NCBI GenBank assembly: GCA_963763955.1
Contig: CAVXQP010000017.1
Span: 62,001 to 126,000, forward strand
Length of the DNA stretch: 64,000 nucleotides
Direction of reading: 5' to 3'
Origin: DASUPK01 sp963763955
GTDB taxonomy: Bacteria; Actinomycetota; Thermoleophilia; Solirubrobacterales; 70-9
Under the pieces are notes generated by a model that saw only the letters and a program-made list of their open reading frames with translations, searched no databases and had not been told where the DNA came from. Every line of letters begins with the position of its first letter. The first letter of the stretch is position 1. The translations under genes were made by a program, and so were the position numbers. Positions 7,225 to 16,509 of this stretch are shown piece after piece.

Positions 7225-9252
7225 ATGTGGGCATGGACGGGTGTTCCGATACATGACCCCGTGGGGCGAATCGCCCATCCCCGCAGTTCCCACCGCCGGG
7301 TGGTGCCTTGGGCTGCCACCGGCTTCTCCCTGCTCTGGGGTGGCGTCTTCGGGTTCGCGATCGCCAGGGACGACCTGACGCTGGCGATCTTCAGCGGGCT
7401 CGGCATGGTGCTGACACTCGCGCTGACGATGCTCGTATACCGCCAGCAGTCACAGCTCCGCGACCTCGCCGAGACCGACACGCTCACCGAGCTCACGAAC
7501 CACCGAGGGTTCCAGCAGGTCCTGCGCAGCGAGTTGCAAAGGGCCGCATTGGAGCGGGAGGCTGTCGCCCTGGTCGCCCTCGACCTCGACGACTTCAAGG
7601 CGATCAATGAGCGCCATGGGCATCCCTTCGGCGACGGGGTGCTCCAGGGCGTGGGTGCCCAGCTTCGCAACTCGGTGCGCGATGGCGACACCGCGGCCCG
7701 CACGGGCGGCGAGGAATTCGCCCTGATCCTGCCGGGCACCGATGCGGACACCGCCCACGAGATCGCCGAGCGGGTGCGGAATGAGATCGCCCGGCTCTCG
7801 CCCACCGGATCAGTGCTCAGCTGCTCGGCCGGCCTCGCTGTCTATCCGGTCGACGCCGACAACGCCGCTGCGCTCCTCCAGCTGGCCGAGGGAGCGCTCT
7901 ACTGGGCGAAGCGCTCCGGAAAGTCGAGGACGCGCCGCTTCGATCCAGATCACGTCCGCCTCTCCGGCGACGCACCGCAGCGCTCCGAGATCGAGCGCAT
8001 CCTCGAGCAGCAGGCCATCGAGCCGCTCTTCCAGCCGGTCGCCTCCCTGACCACCGGTCGCCTGATCGGCTACGAGGGGCTCGCTCGCTTCCCCGATGCC
8101 CCGGATCGGCCCCCTTCGACCTGGTTCGCGCAGGCGAACGCCTGCGGGCTGGGGCCCGAGCTCGAGGCGGCCGCGATCCGCGCCGCTCTCGCACGCGAGG
8201 GCCGGCCGCCCGGAACCCACATCGCGGTCAACGTCAGCCCCTCGGCGCTCTCCACCCAGGCCGTGCTCACTGTTCTTCCGGACGACCTCTCGGACGTGAT
8301 CATCGAGCTGACCGAGCACGAGGTGTACGTGGGCGACAGCCTGCTCGCCAACTCCCTCGCCACCCTTCGGGAACGCGGGGCGCGGATCGCCATCGACGAC
8401 GCCGGCGCCGGATACGCCGGCCTGAAGCAGGTCATGTGGGTGCGTCCGGACATCGTCAAGCTCGACCTGGAGCTGACCCGCGCGATCCACTCCGATCCGC
8501 TCCGGATGGCGCTGGTCGAATCACTGGTCCGCTTCGCGCGCCGGGTGGGCGCGACCGTCTGCGCCGAAGGGATCGAGAACCACGACGACATCGAGGTGCT
8601 CGCCAACCTCGACGTGCCCTGGGGTCAGGGCTATGCGATCGGGCGGCCCGCACCACCGTGGAGCCCGGTCGCGCCGCCTGCAGCGGCCACCTGCAGGGAG
8701 GCGCTCGCCAAGGCGCTCGTCTCGACCCCGGGCGGCGAGACACCGACGATCTCGGCGGGTGACCGGCGGCTCGAGCACCTCAGCGCCCGGCTCGCCAACG
8801 CCCGCTCGAGGACGGACCTGTACGCGGCCCTGGACCTGATCGCTGGGGAGCTGCACGCCGACAAGATCACCCTCTCGCAGTGGCGGCTGGACCTGGGCTT
8901 GATCGAGACGCTCGCCGAGAGCGGCGAGCAGGCTGAGGAGGAATCCTTCCCGGTCGACGAATTCCCGGCGACCGCCCGGGTCCTTGCGCGCCAGGAGGCC
9001 GTCCAGGTCATGGTGGGAGACCCGCTCGCGGATCGCGCCGAGGTCGAGCTGATGTTCTCTCTCGGCTTCCGGTCGATGCTGATGGTGCCGGTCGTCCACC
9101 GCGGCGAGAGCCTCGGGATCGTCGAAGCGATGAGCCACGAGGAACGGCCCTGGACCCGCACCGAGATCAACCGCGCCAGGATCGTCGCCAATCAGCTGGC
9201 GTCCGTAATCCAGTCGTTCTTCCGGGTGCCCGACTCGGAGCGCCTCGTCTAG
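7225..9252 (+). CDS. GGDEF-EAL-GAF cyclic di-GMP protein
   Basis: The 675-residue protein has two N-terminal membrane segments (about residues 25-70) followed by a GGDEF domain with the active-site motif TGGEEFAL (about 163). The EAL domain shows GYEGLARF, NVSPSAL, ELTEHE, IDDAGAGYAG, VKLD, EGIEN and GQGYAIGRP; the metal and catalytic acidic residues look intact, although the signature reads EGL. A C-terminal GAF-like domain (about residues 515-665) follows. Family knowledge: such proteins make and/or cleave cyclic di-GMP at the membrane. Start at the ATG at 7225 is chosen because it leads straight into the membrane region; a GTG near 7300 is an alternative. Confidence 0.9.
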   Translation: MWAWTGVPIHDPVGRIAHPRSSHRRVVPWAATGFSLLWGGVFGFAIARDDLTLAIFSGLGMVLTLALTMLVYRQQSQLRDLAETDTLTELTNHRGFQQVLRSELQRAALEREAVALVALDLDDFKAINERHGHPFGDGVLQGVGAQLRNSVRDGDTAARTGGEEFALILPGTDADTAHEIAERVRNEIARLSPTGSVLSCSAGLAVYPVDADNAAALLQLAEGALYWAKRSGKSRTRRFDPDHVRLSGDAPQRSEIERILEQQAIEPLFQPVASLTTGRLIGYEGLARFPDAPDRPPSTWFAQANACGLGPELEAAAIRAALAREGRPPGTHIAVNVSPSALSTQAVLTVLPDDLSDVIIELTEHEVYVGDSLLANSLATLRERGARIAIDDAGAGYAGLKQVMWVRPDIVKLDLELTRAIHSDPLRMALVESLVRFARRVGATVCAEGIENHDDIEVLANLDVPWGQGYAIGRPAPPWSPVAPPAAATCREALAKALVSTPGGETPTISAGDRRLEHLSARLANARSRTDLYAALDLIAGELHADKITLSQWRLDLGLIETLAESGEQAEEESFPVDEFPATARVLARQEAVQVMVGDPLADRAEVELMFSLGFRSMLMVPVVHRGESLGIVEAMSHEERPWTRTEINRARIVANQLASVIQSFFRVPDSERLV

Positions 9253-9611
9253 AGGCTGCGGCGTCGCCTGAAGTCGCGGCGCACGCTCTCGGGGCGCCCC
9301 CACATCTGCACGACCTCGGCGCGGCCCTCCTGAGCATCGCGGACGCGGAACTCGCCACCGATTCCCTCGCGGTCGAGCTTGGTGAGGACGCCACGAACCG
9401 TCTCGGGCGCGGCCGCGTGGCCGAACCGGTGCGCGACGTTGATCCGCCAATGCCAGTCCGCCCGCGAGTACGGCTGGGCGTTCACCTGCGAGAGCATCAC
9501 GGCCGCGTCCACGTAGCGCGACTCGTCCGCGATCCGCAGATCGAGCTCGAGGTCCGTCCAGTCGTCGGGGAGAGTCTCGACCACTGCCTCGAAGTCCTGT
9601 GCGAGCGCCAC
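9249..9611 (-). CDS. Conserved hypothetical protein
   Basis: This 120-residue acidic protein begins MALAQDFEAVVETLPDDWTDLELDLRI and contains DWHWRINVAHRFGHAA near residue 55. I do not recognise a domain. It has no signal peptide or membrane segment. Codon use matches the neighbours, and the stop overlaps the GGDEF gene stop by four bases in convergent orientation. mntH ends 19 bases upstream on the same strand. Confidence 0.6.
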   Translation of the reverse strand: MALAQDFEAVVETLPDDWTDLELDLRIADESRYVDAAVMLSQVNAQPYSRADWHWRINVAHRFGHAAAPETVRGVLTKLDREGIGGEFRVRDAQEGRAEVVQMWGRPESVRRDFRRRRSL

Positions 9612-9630
9612 GGTCGAAGCCTAACTGCGG

Positions 9631-11022
9631 TCAGCCGATGAAGACCTGCTCGAGCAGGAAGACGTTGAGGGCGATGATCAGGCCGGAGAGGACGCCCGCG
9701 ATGGCGGTGAGCCAGGCCGGACTTGCCAGAGAGCCCATCAGGGCCTTGCGACGAGTGAGGAGCACGAGAGGGACGAGCGCGAACGGGATGCCGAAGGAGA
9801 GGACGACCTGGCTCCCAACCAGGGCGTCGGTCGGATCGAGCCCGATGGCCAGGACGATCAGCGCCGGCGCCAGAGTGATCGCGCGACGCAGGAAGATCGG
9901 TATCCGGCGTCTGATGAAGCCCTGCATGACCACCTGCCCGGACATCGTCCCCACGGAGGAGGAGGCGTAGCCCGAGGCCAGTAGGGCGATGCCGAAGATC
10001 GTCGCGGCACCCGGGGACACCAGCTGCTTGAGGCCGTTGAATGCGCCATCGATGCTGTCAATCCCGACCAGGCCGCTGCCGTGGAACAGAGCCGCCGCCA
10101 TGATCATCATCGAGAGGTTCACGCCCCCGGCGATCGCCATCGCGATCACCACGTCGATGCGCTCGAAGCGCAGGATCTGGCGCTTCTCACGGTCGTTTCG
10201 CCCCACGATCCGCCGCTGGGTCAGAGCCGAGTGCAGGTAGATCACGTGCGGCATCACGGTCGCGCCGATGATGCCCGTGGCGAGCAGGATGCTCTCGGTG
10301 CCCGCGAACCCCGGCGTGAAGAGGTGTCGGGCGACCTGGCCGCCATCCGGATGGGACTCGAAGACCTCGAAGGCAAAGGCCAGAACGACGACCCCGACCA
10401 TCGCCACGATGGCCGCCTCCAGGCGGCGAAAGCCCTTCTGCTGGAGCCCGAGGATCGCGAACGCTCCCAACCCGGCGAGCACGCCGGCCGGGAAGAGCGG
10501 GATGCCGAAGAGCAGGTTGAGGCCGAGTGCCGCGCCTACGACCTCGGCCACGTCGCAGGCCGCGGCGACGATCTCGGCCTGGATCCAGAGCCCGATCGAG
10601 GTTCGCCGGGAGAAGGAGTCCCGGCAGGCCTCCGCGAGGTTCTTACCGCTTGCGATCCCCAGCTTGGCGGATTGGGTCTGCACGACCATCGCGATCAGGT
10701 TGGCTCCGAGGACGACCCAGAGGAGCAGATAGCCGAACTTGGCGCCCCCGGCGATGTTGGTGGCGAAGTTCCCCGGGTCGATGTAGGCAACGGCCGCGAT
10801 GAAGGCCGGGCCGAGGAAGGGCCAGATGCGAGGCAGCCCCTTGGTATGTCCGTCGAGCGAACGCCGGGCCGCGCGCGCCACGGCGGCCTCGCCCGGTAGG
10901 ACGTCCTCGACTCCACTGAGCCCGTTGCCGCTCGTCGGCGGCGGCGAGAGCTCCCCAGGGACCGGCTCCGCGAGATTGACCTCGTCGGCCTGACCGGCCT
11001 CGGTGATCTCCTGCTCGCTCAT
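9631..11022 (-). CDS. mntH: Nramp-family Mn2+/Fe2+ transporter
   Basis: The 463-residue membrane protein has the Nramp signatures DPGNFATN (metal site in the first helix, about residue 82) and MPHVIYLHSAL (sixth helix, about residue 258). About eleven hydrophobic segments follow a polar N-terminal tail of about 60 residues. Nramp proteins import divalent manganese or iron with protons. Its ATG overlaps the stop of the mntR-like gene by four bases, so the regulator and transporter form an operon. Confidence 0.92.
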   Translation of the reverse strand: MSEQEITEAGQADEVNLAEPVPGELSPPPTSGNGLSGVEDVLPGEAAVARAARRSLDGHTKGLPRIWPFLGPAFIAAVAYIDPGNFATNIAGGAKFGYLLLWVVLGANLIAMVVQTQSAKLGIASGKNLAEACRDSFSRRTSIGLWIQAEIVAAACDVAEVVGAALGLNLLFGIPLFPAGVLAGLGAFAILGLQQKGFRRLEAAIVAMVGVVVLAFAFEVFESHPDGGQVARHLFTPGFAGTESILLATGIIGATVMPHVIYLHSALTQRRIVGRNDREKRQILRFERIDVVIAMAIAGGVNLSMMIMAAALFHGSGLVGIDSIDGAFNGLKQLVSPGAATIFGIALLASGYASSSVGTMSGQVVMQGFIRRRIPIFLRRAITLAPALIVLAIGLDPTDALVGSQVVLSFGIPFALVPLVLLTRRKALMGSLASPAWLTAIAGVLSGLIIALNVFLLEQVFIG

Positions 11023-11723
11023 TCCCCACCCGCCTGACGGCGTACCCGCATGCTTCGGGCAAGCTCAGGCCCAAGCGGGTGCGTGCGGCCGCCGGCCTCG
11101 ATCACCACGGGGCCGCCGAAGGGCTCGCGGCTGTGCACCTCCAGGTTCGCCCCGGGCTGGATGGCGTGCTCGCTGAGGTAGCGCAGCATCGAGGCGTCGC
11201 TGTCGGAGACCCGGGTGAAGACAGCCCGCTCGCCCGCGTCCAGCTCGGTCAGCGCGACCGAGTCGTCGTCGCTGATCGCCAGGTCGCGGTCGGGGATCGG
11301 GTCGCCATGAGGATCCAGCGCCGGCTCGCCGAGCTTGGCCGCGATGAGCTCCTCGAGCTCATCCGAGATGTGGTGTTCGAGCACCTCCGCCTCCGCGTGC
11401 ACCCGGTCCCAGGGCATGCCCAGCACCTCGGCCAGGAAGAGCTCGAGCAGCCGGTGATGACGGATCATCTCGAGGGCGATTCGCTCCCCGTCCGAGGTCA
11501 GGCGAGCCCCGTGATACGGCTCGTACTCCACAACGCCCTCGTCCGCGAGGCGCTTGAGCATCCCCGAGGCGGAGGCCGGCGTCACGCCGAGTCGCTCCGC
11601 GACTGCCGAAGTCCCTACCGGGCTCGCGTCGCGGCCCTGCAGCTCATAGAGCGCCTTCGCGTAGTTCTCGGCGCCCTCGTTGGTGCGGCGCTTCGGGTGG
11701 GCGTTATGTGCCGGCGCGGTCAT
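11019..11723 (-). CDS. mntR: DtxR/MntR-family metal-dependent repressor
   Basis: The 234-residue protein has an N-terminal winged helix (ENYAKALYELQGRDASPVGTS then VTPASASGMLKRLADEGVV), the metal-binding dimerisation domain (HHRLLELFLAEVLG, EAEVLEHHIS) and a C-terminal FeoA/SH3-like domain. Family knowledge: it binds DNA when loaded with Mn2+ or Fe2+ and shuts off metal uptake. It is the first gene of the mntR-mntH operon and has palindromic sites 20-46 bases before its start. Mn versus Fe specificity is inferred from the Nramp partner only. Confidence 0.88.
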   Translation of the reverse strand: MTAPAHNAHPKRRTNEGAENYAKALYELQGRDASPVGTSAVAERLGVTPASASGMLKRLADEGVVEYEPYHGARLTSDGERIALEMIRHHRLLELFLAEVLGMPWDRVHAEAEVLEHHISDELEELIAAKLGEPALDPHGDPIPDRDLAISDDDSVALTELDAGERAVFTRVSDSDASMLRYLSEHAIQPGANLEVHSREPFGGPVVIEAGGRTHPLGPELARSMRVRRQAGGE

Positions 11724-11742
11724 CGCGGTATTGAAGCAGAAG

Positions 11743-11769
11743 CTAACTCCGAAGTTAGGCGGAACTAAC
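11743..11769. promoter_or_regulatory. Two overlapping palindromes, probable MntR-like operator
   Basis: CTAACT-CCGA-AGTTAG (11743-11758) and GTTAG-GCGGAA-CTAAC (11754-11769) overlap. They lie 20-46 bases upstream of the repressor start. The TTAGTT/AACTAA-type half-sites resemble DtxR-family boxes. Autoregulation is inferred from position. Confidence 0.65.
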
Positions 11770-11827
11770 TCTACCCGGGTGCCGGATCCCGAAAGCCGAT
11801 CGAGGCGGCGACCTACAATCGCTGCGG

Positions 11828-12796
11828 ATGGCCGAGACAGCGACCCAGATCGAGCTCGACGGGCAGTACCGGGCCCTCCGGGAGGAGGCCGGCTTCCTGG
11901 TCCGGGAGCGAGGGACGCTGCTGGTCAGCGGCCCCGACGCCACCGGCTACCTGCAGAGTCAGCTCACCAACGACTTCGAGGCGGTGGAGCCCGACCGGGG
12001 CTGCTACGCGGCGCTGCTCGACCGCAAGGGCCACCTGGTGGCCGACATGAGGGCTCTGCGCCTGAGCCACGCGCACTCGGGGGCGATCTGGCTCGACACC
12101 GAGCCGGTCGCCTCGGAGCCGCTGCGAAAGCACCTCGAGATGTACAAGATCGGTCGCGACGTCGAGGTCGCCGACGCGACGGAGGACTGGGTGATCACCA
12201 CGCTGATCGGGCCCGCCTCCGGAGAGGCGGCGGGCGTCCCCCCGCTCGCGCCGGAGCACGCCCAGCACTACGCCGAGCGCGACGGGATCGAGATCCTCGC
12301 CGTCGCCACCGACCAGGGCCTCGACCTGATCACTCGGCCGGACGCGGTCGACTCGGTTCACCGGCAGCTGATCGCTGCCGGGGCCGTACACCTCAGCGAA
12401 GAGGCGGCGGAGATCATCCGGGTGGAGTCTGGGCGGCCGCGCTTCGGCCTTGACATGGGGCCTGAGTCGATGCCCGCCGAGGCCGGGATCGTCGAGCGGG
12501 CGGTCGACTTCGAGAAGGGCTGCTACATCGGCCAGGAGCCCGTCGCCCGCCTTCACTACCGCGGCAAGCCGAACCGGAGGCTGCGCGGCCTGCGTCTGAG
12601 CGCGCCCGCGGCGCACGGCGACCCGCTCTTCCTCGGGGATCGCGAGGTGGGCACGATCGGAAGCTCATGCCTCTCCCCCGCGCACGGCCCGATCGCACTC
12701 GCGATCGTCAGGCGCGAGGCGGCGGACGGTGAGCGGCTCGCCGTCGGCGGCGGCGGCGCGACCGCCGAGCTCGTGGAGCTGCCCTTCACCACCTGA
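11828..12796 (+). CDS. ygfZ: YgfZ/GcvT-like folate-binding Fe-S cluster repair protein
   Basis: The 322-residue protein carries the YgfZ hallmark KGCYIGQEPVAR (about residue 222) and the GcvT-like fold opening LLVSGPDATGYLQSQLTNDF. YgfZ/IBA57 proteins bind tetrahydrofolate and help build or repair certain iron-sulfur clusters. A 59-base gap separates its start from the divergent mntR operator, so both could respond to the same promoter region. Annotation as an aminomethyltransferase would be over-reading; the signature favours YgfZ. Confidence 0.85.
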   Translation: MAETATQIELDGQYRALREEAGFLVRERGTLLVSGPDATGYLQSQLTNDFEAVEPDRGCYAALLDRKGHLVADMRALRLSHAHSGAIWLDTEPVASEPLRKHLEMYKIGRDVEVADATEDWVITTLIGPASGEAAGVPPLAPEHAQHYAERDGIEILAVATDQGLDLITRPDAVDSVHRQLIAAGAVHLSEEAAEIIRVESGRPRFGLDMGPESMPAEAGIVERAVDFEKGCYIGQEPVARLHYRGKPNRRLRGLRLSAPAAHGDPLFLGDREVGTIGSSCLSPAHGPIALAIVRREAADGERLAVGGGGATAELVELPFTT

Positions 12797-12841
12797 CGAA
12801 TGCAGCGGGTTGTCCCTCCGTTCGGCTAGATTCCTCGGCGA

Positions 12842-13252
12842 ATGCCGCGGAGGAGGGGCAGAGCGTTGCTCGTCGCAGCCGCCCTGTTGGGAGTCCTGGC
12901 GGTGGCCGGATGCGGCGGCAGCGACTTCAAGAACGACCCCCGTCCGCCGGTCCCCGCGGAGGTGAGCGCCAAGATCAGCTCCCAGGGCGTTGCCGTCTCG
13001 CCGAGGGAGTTCGGTGCGGGGTTGGTCAACTTCACCGTGGCGAACCTCACCAACGAGACGGGCAGCCTGGCGATCCACGGCCCGGTCGAAGCCGCCAGCC
13101 CCGACATCGCTCCCGGGGACACCGCCACCGTCAAGGTGGACGTGAAGACCGGCAGCTACGAGGCCAGCGTCAACGGCTTCACGGTGGCCCCGTTCGGCTT
13201 CACCGTCGGGCCCGAGCGTCCCTCCGGCCAGAACCAGTTGCTGCTTCCCTAG
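12842..13252 (+). CDS. Small secreted lipoprotein
   Basis: The 136-residue product has an Arg-rich N-terminus, a hydrophobic stretch and the lipobox LAVAGC, so it should be anchored to the outer face of the membrane. The mature part (VNFTVANLTNETGSLAIHG, then FTVAPFGFTVGPE) looks like a single all-beta, cupredoxin- or immunoglobulin-like domain, without copper ligands that I can see. Function is unknown. Confidence 0.75.
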   Translation: MPRRRGRALLVAAALLGVLAVAGCGGSDFKNDPRPPVPAEVSAKISSQGVAVSPREFGAGLVNFTVANLTNETGSLAIHGPVEAASPDIAPGDTATVKVDVKTGSYEASVNGFTVAPFGFTVGPERPSGQNQLLLP

Positions 13253-13437
13253 CCGCTGCGAGGCCGGTCGACCGCGACGAGGCGGCCGATGACGGAATCG
13301 AGCATGACCTGGAGTCGGACGAAACCGGTGGGACGCCCCGTCGCGAGGATCTCCGCGACGACGTCGGAATCGATTCGATGTAGGCCGGGTTTGCCGCTCC
13401 CCAATCGCGTCAGCCCCCTGTTCTCGGACGCTTCCAT
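13249..13437 (-). CDS. Small hypothetical protein
   Basis: A 62-residue frame starts MEASENRGLTRLGSGKPGLH and contains VVAEILATGRPTGFVRLQVML. Its stop overlaps the lipoprotein stop by four bases in convergent orientation. The N-terminus resembles MEASKKPQL of the coiled-coil gene upstream. An in-frame ATG at 13512 would lengthen it. No domain is recognised and it could be spurious. Confidence 0.35.
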   Translation of the reverse strand: MEASENRGLTRLGSGKPGLHRIDSDVVAEILATGRPTGFVRLQVMLDSVIGRLVAVDRPRSG

Positions 13438-13519
13438 TTCTGTTCTACGAGTTGATCGGGGGTCGGGTCTGGTCATTTGAGCCTTTCGCGTCGGATTAGA
13501 CGGAATCCTCATTCGCCGC

Positions 13520-14795
13520 CTAGGCGCCGGCCTCCAGCGCGTCGGCGATCAGGCTGTCCGCGCGCGCCAGGGCAGCCTTCGCGTTCTCCTCCATCCCGGC
13601 CAGCGCGGATTCGATGCTGTCCGCGTTCTTCCGAACGCCGGTGAGCGCCTGCCGCGCCGTCTTCACAGACTCCAGGGCGCGCCTGGTCTCGTCGATCGCC
13701 TCCTTCATCGCGGGGGCATCGAGAGCGAGGTCTTCCTTGCGGGCGGCGAGGGCACGCGCCCGAGCGAGACCGTAGGCAGTTTCCAGCACGATGCGCTCGG
13801 GCCGGTCGCGATCGACGGCGACGATCAGCTTGTTGCCCTCGTACTCGACGAGATTCTGGGTGCCGGCCGGCAGGTTGTCATCGGTCGCCACGACCAGGAC
13901 CGCGTAGTCCGCGCCGCGGTCGTCCAGCGAGCCGTTCAGAACCTCCCAGGCCTTCGGGCGCGGCAGCCGGCTGTCCTTGGGATCGAAGGCGATCTTCGCC
14001 AGGCAGGGGCCCGCACCCGCGCCGATCTCGACCACGGTGTCGCCCTTCTTCCCGCGCGTCTCTCCCGGGAGATCTCCGACGTGATGGGCAACGTCGTCGC
14101 GTACGGACGCGATCTCGTCGATCACCTCGTGGACCCGCTCCTCGAAGTCCCGGCCCTTCGCGGTTCCTCGAAGACTGTTCCGCCTCGATCTCCTCCTTCG
14201 CGCCGAGGCGCTCGCGCAGCGCGGTCATCTCGGTCGTCAGGGCCTCGATGCGCTCGCGGTCCTGCGCGTGCTCGTGTAGTTGCTGCTCCTGCGAGCTCTT
14301 CACCGTGCGGATCACCGCCTCCTTGAAGTCGGAGAGCGGATTGGCTCCGTCCTGGGCGGAGAACTGCTTGGCGAGCTGGGTTCGCTGATGGTCCATCGCC
14401 GTGATCAGCATCTCGCGGATCTGTTGCTGCACCGAGCCGGTCCGCTCGCTGTCGAAGCTGTCGGCGAGTCGCTCGACGAACTCCTCCTGGCCCTCTTCGA
14501 TCACCCCGCCGAGGCGGTCGGCGAGGGGCCGGAGTTGGCGCTCGAGCTCGGCCCGGACGTAGTCCACGTTGGCGGCGGTCCCCTCGGACTCGATCAGGCG
14601 AGCGCCGACCTCGATCGCCCGCGTGACGGTTTCGGCCGGCGGGCGGTTCTTGTCGGCCTGCTCTCGCACGACGCGGGCCGCCCCGGCGTCCTGCACTTCG
14701 AGGTGCTCGATCACCAGGCGGTCGTCGATCGCCCGGACCGCACCGCCCGGATCGCCGGGCTCCATTGGCAGTTGTGGCTTTTTGGACGCTTCCAT
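13520..14795 (-). pseudogene. Coiled-coil protein with nuclease-like C-terminal domain, one frameshift
   Basis: Read from ATG 14795 the product starts MEASKKPQLPMEPGDPGGAV and has a long helical, probably coiled-coil region (ELERQLRPLADRLGGVIEE ... SSQEQQLHEHAQDRERIEALT). The frame then breaks between about 14145 and 14175. In the shifted frame it continues DFEERVHEVIDEIASVRDD, GKKGDTVVEIGAG and SRLPRPKAWEVLNGSLDDR, ending at 13520. One extra base joins the two halves into about 424 residues. The GDTVVEI ... KIAFDPKDS spacing recalls a PD-(D/E)XK nuclease core, but this is a guess. A TCCCGG run at 14148-14153 is a candidate error site. Confidence 0.6.
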
Positions 14796-14882
14796 CGGAC
14801 CTACCAACGTAGTCGCGGTGACGGACGCCAACCTGACGAGCGTTGAATACGATCCAGGCGTCCACGACCCCCGAACGCGGGA

Positions 14883-16146
14883 GTGACCTTGGCCGTAGAG
14901 ATCGCCGACGTATCCAAGCTCGATGTCCAGCCGGGCGAGCTGCCCGAGAAGATGGCCGCCTGGGTCATTCGTCCCGAGCGCGAGGGCGAACCGAAGGACG
15001 CCTTCCAGGTCGAGGAGATCGAGGTGCCGGAGCCCGGCGCCTTCGAGGTGATCGTCCGCGTGATGGCCGCCGGGGTCAACTTCAACAACGTCTGGGCCGC
15101 GCTCGGCAAGCCCGTATCGGTCTTCGGCTACGGCGACCACGAGGAATACGGCCACCACATCGGTGGCTCCGACGCCTCCGGGATCGTCTGGAAGGTCGGC
15201 GAGGGCGTCACCAAGTGGAAGCCGGGCGACGAGGTCGTGATCCACTGCAACCAGGCCTCATACGAGGACGTCGAGGTCCACGGACTCGACCCGCTCGCCG
15301 CGCCCGAGCCAGCAGATCTGGGGCTACGAGACGACCTGGGGCTCCTTCGCCCAGTTCACCAAGGTCCAGGCGCAGCAGCTCTTGCCGCGACCCCAGAACC
15401 TCTCCTGGGCGGAGTCCTCGGCCTACGGCCTCACCTACTTCACCGCCTACCGGATGCTGATCGACCAGTGCAAACTCCAGGCAGGGCACAACGTGCTGAT
15501 CTGGGGCGCGGCCGGCGGGCTCGGGGTCTTCGCGACCCAGTTGTGCAAGGCAGCCGGCGCCAACGCGGTGGGCGTCGTCTCCTCGGACGAGAAGGGCGAG
15601 CTGGTCAAGCGGCTCGGCGCGGTCGACTTCATCAACCGCAACGAGTTCTCGGGGATGATGCGGAAGGGCGGCGAGACGCCCGAGCAGGAGAAGGCGCGAT
15701 TCAAGGAGTCGCGCGGCTTCGCCAAGCGGGTCAAGGAGATCCTCGGCGACTCACCCGACATCGTCTTCGAGCACGTCGGCCAGGCGACCTTCCCGACCTC
15801 GGTCCTCGTCGTGAAGCCATTCGGCAAGGTGGTGATCTGCGGCGCGACCTCCGGCTACACGCTCGACTTCGACGTCCGCTACCTCTGGATGCGTCAGAAG
15901 CAGATCATCGGCTCGCACTTCGCCAACGCCTATGAGTGCATGCGAGCGAACCAGCTGATGGCCGAGGGCAAGATCCAGCCGGTCCTCTGGCGCGTGATGG
16001 GCTTCGACGGCGTGGCCGAAGCGCACCAGCTCCTCCACGAGAACAAGCACCTCGGCAAGATCTCGATCCTCGTCGGCGCGGCCAGCGAGGAGGAGGGCAA
16101 GACCGAGGAGGGCCCGGGTGCGATCCGGGCCGAGGTTGGCGCGTGA
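14883..16146 (+). pseudogene. ccr: Crotonyl-CoA carboxylase/reductase, one frameshift
   Basis: This MDR-family enzyme converts crotonyl-CoA, CO2 and NADPH to ethylmalonyl-CoA. The start is GTG 14883 (MTLAVEIADVSKLDVQPGEL). GVNFNNVWAALGKP and YGHHIGGSDASGIV are typical of Ccr, and the NADPH site is WGAAGGLGVFATQL. The frame breaks at 15303-15305, where GCGCCCGAGC replaces GCGCCGAGC; removing one C restores DPLAAPSQQIWGYETTWGSF and a protein of about 420 residues. All else is conserved, so a sequence error is plausible. It overlaps the next small gene (GTGA) and lies 2.3 kb upstream of ecm. Confidence 0.88.
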
Positions 16147-16451
16147 GCGATAACGGCGTACTGGAGATCGTCTACATCGACTGGCACATCCACCCGTTCC
16201 GGGCGGACCGCTGGTACGAGATCTGGGAGCCAGGCGCGGCCCGCGCGATGGCGTTCGGCGCCAAGGGCTGGTCGCTGACGCGCAACATCGAGGACCCGCT
16301 GCACTTCCGCCAGGCCTCGATCTGGGAGAGCCACGACGACTGGGAGCGCTACTGGTACTCGGACGAGGTCGCCACGCTCCGCGAGCAGGCCGTCAACTTC
16401 TACAACAAGCCCATCCTCCCCGTCTGGCACGCGCTGATCGCCGGGGAGTAG
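16143..16451 (+). CDS. Small protein, dimeric alpha-beta barrel-like
   Basis: The 102-residue product starts at GTG 16143, overlapping the ccr stop (GTGA), and reads SDNGVLEIVYIDWHIHPF. The pattern IYIDWHIHP ... FRADRWYEIWEPGA ... SIWESHDDWERYWYSDEVA suits a monooxygenase/EthD-like dimeric alpha-beta barrel. Translational coupling suggests a role alongside Ccr, but no specific reaction can be named. Confidence 0.6.
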   Translation: MSDNGVLEIVYIDWHIHPFRADRWYEIWEPGAARAMAFGAKGWSLTRNIEDPLHFRQASIWESHDDWERYWYSDEVATLREQAVNFYNKPILPVWHALIAGE

Positions 16452-16509
16452 GCAGCGCGTCGCAGGGCAGCTACTTCGCGATTTCCGTCGTGTTCCTTGT
16501 ACTTGCGGG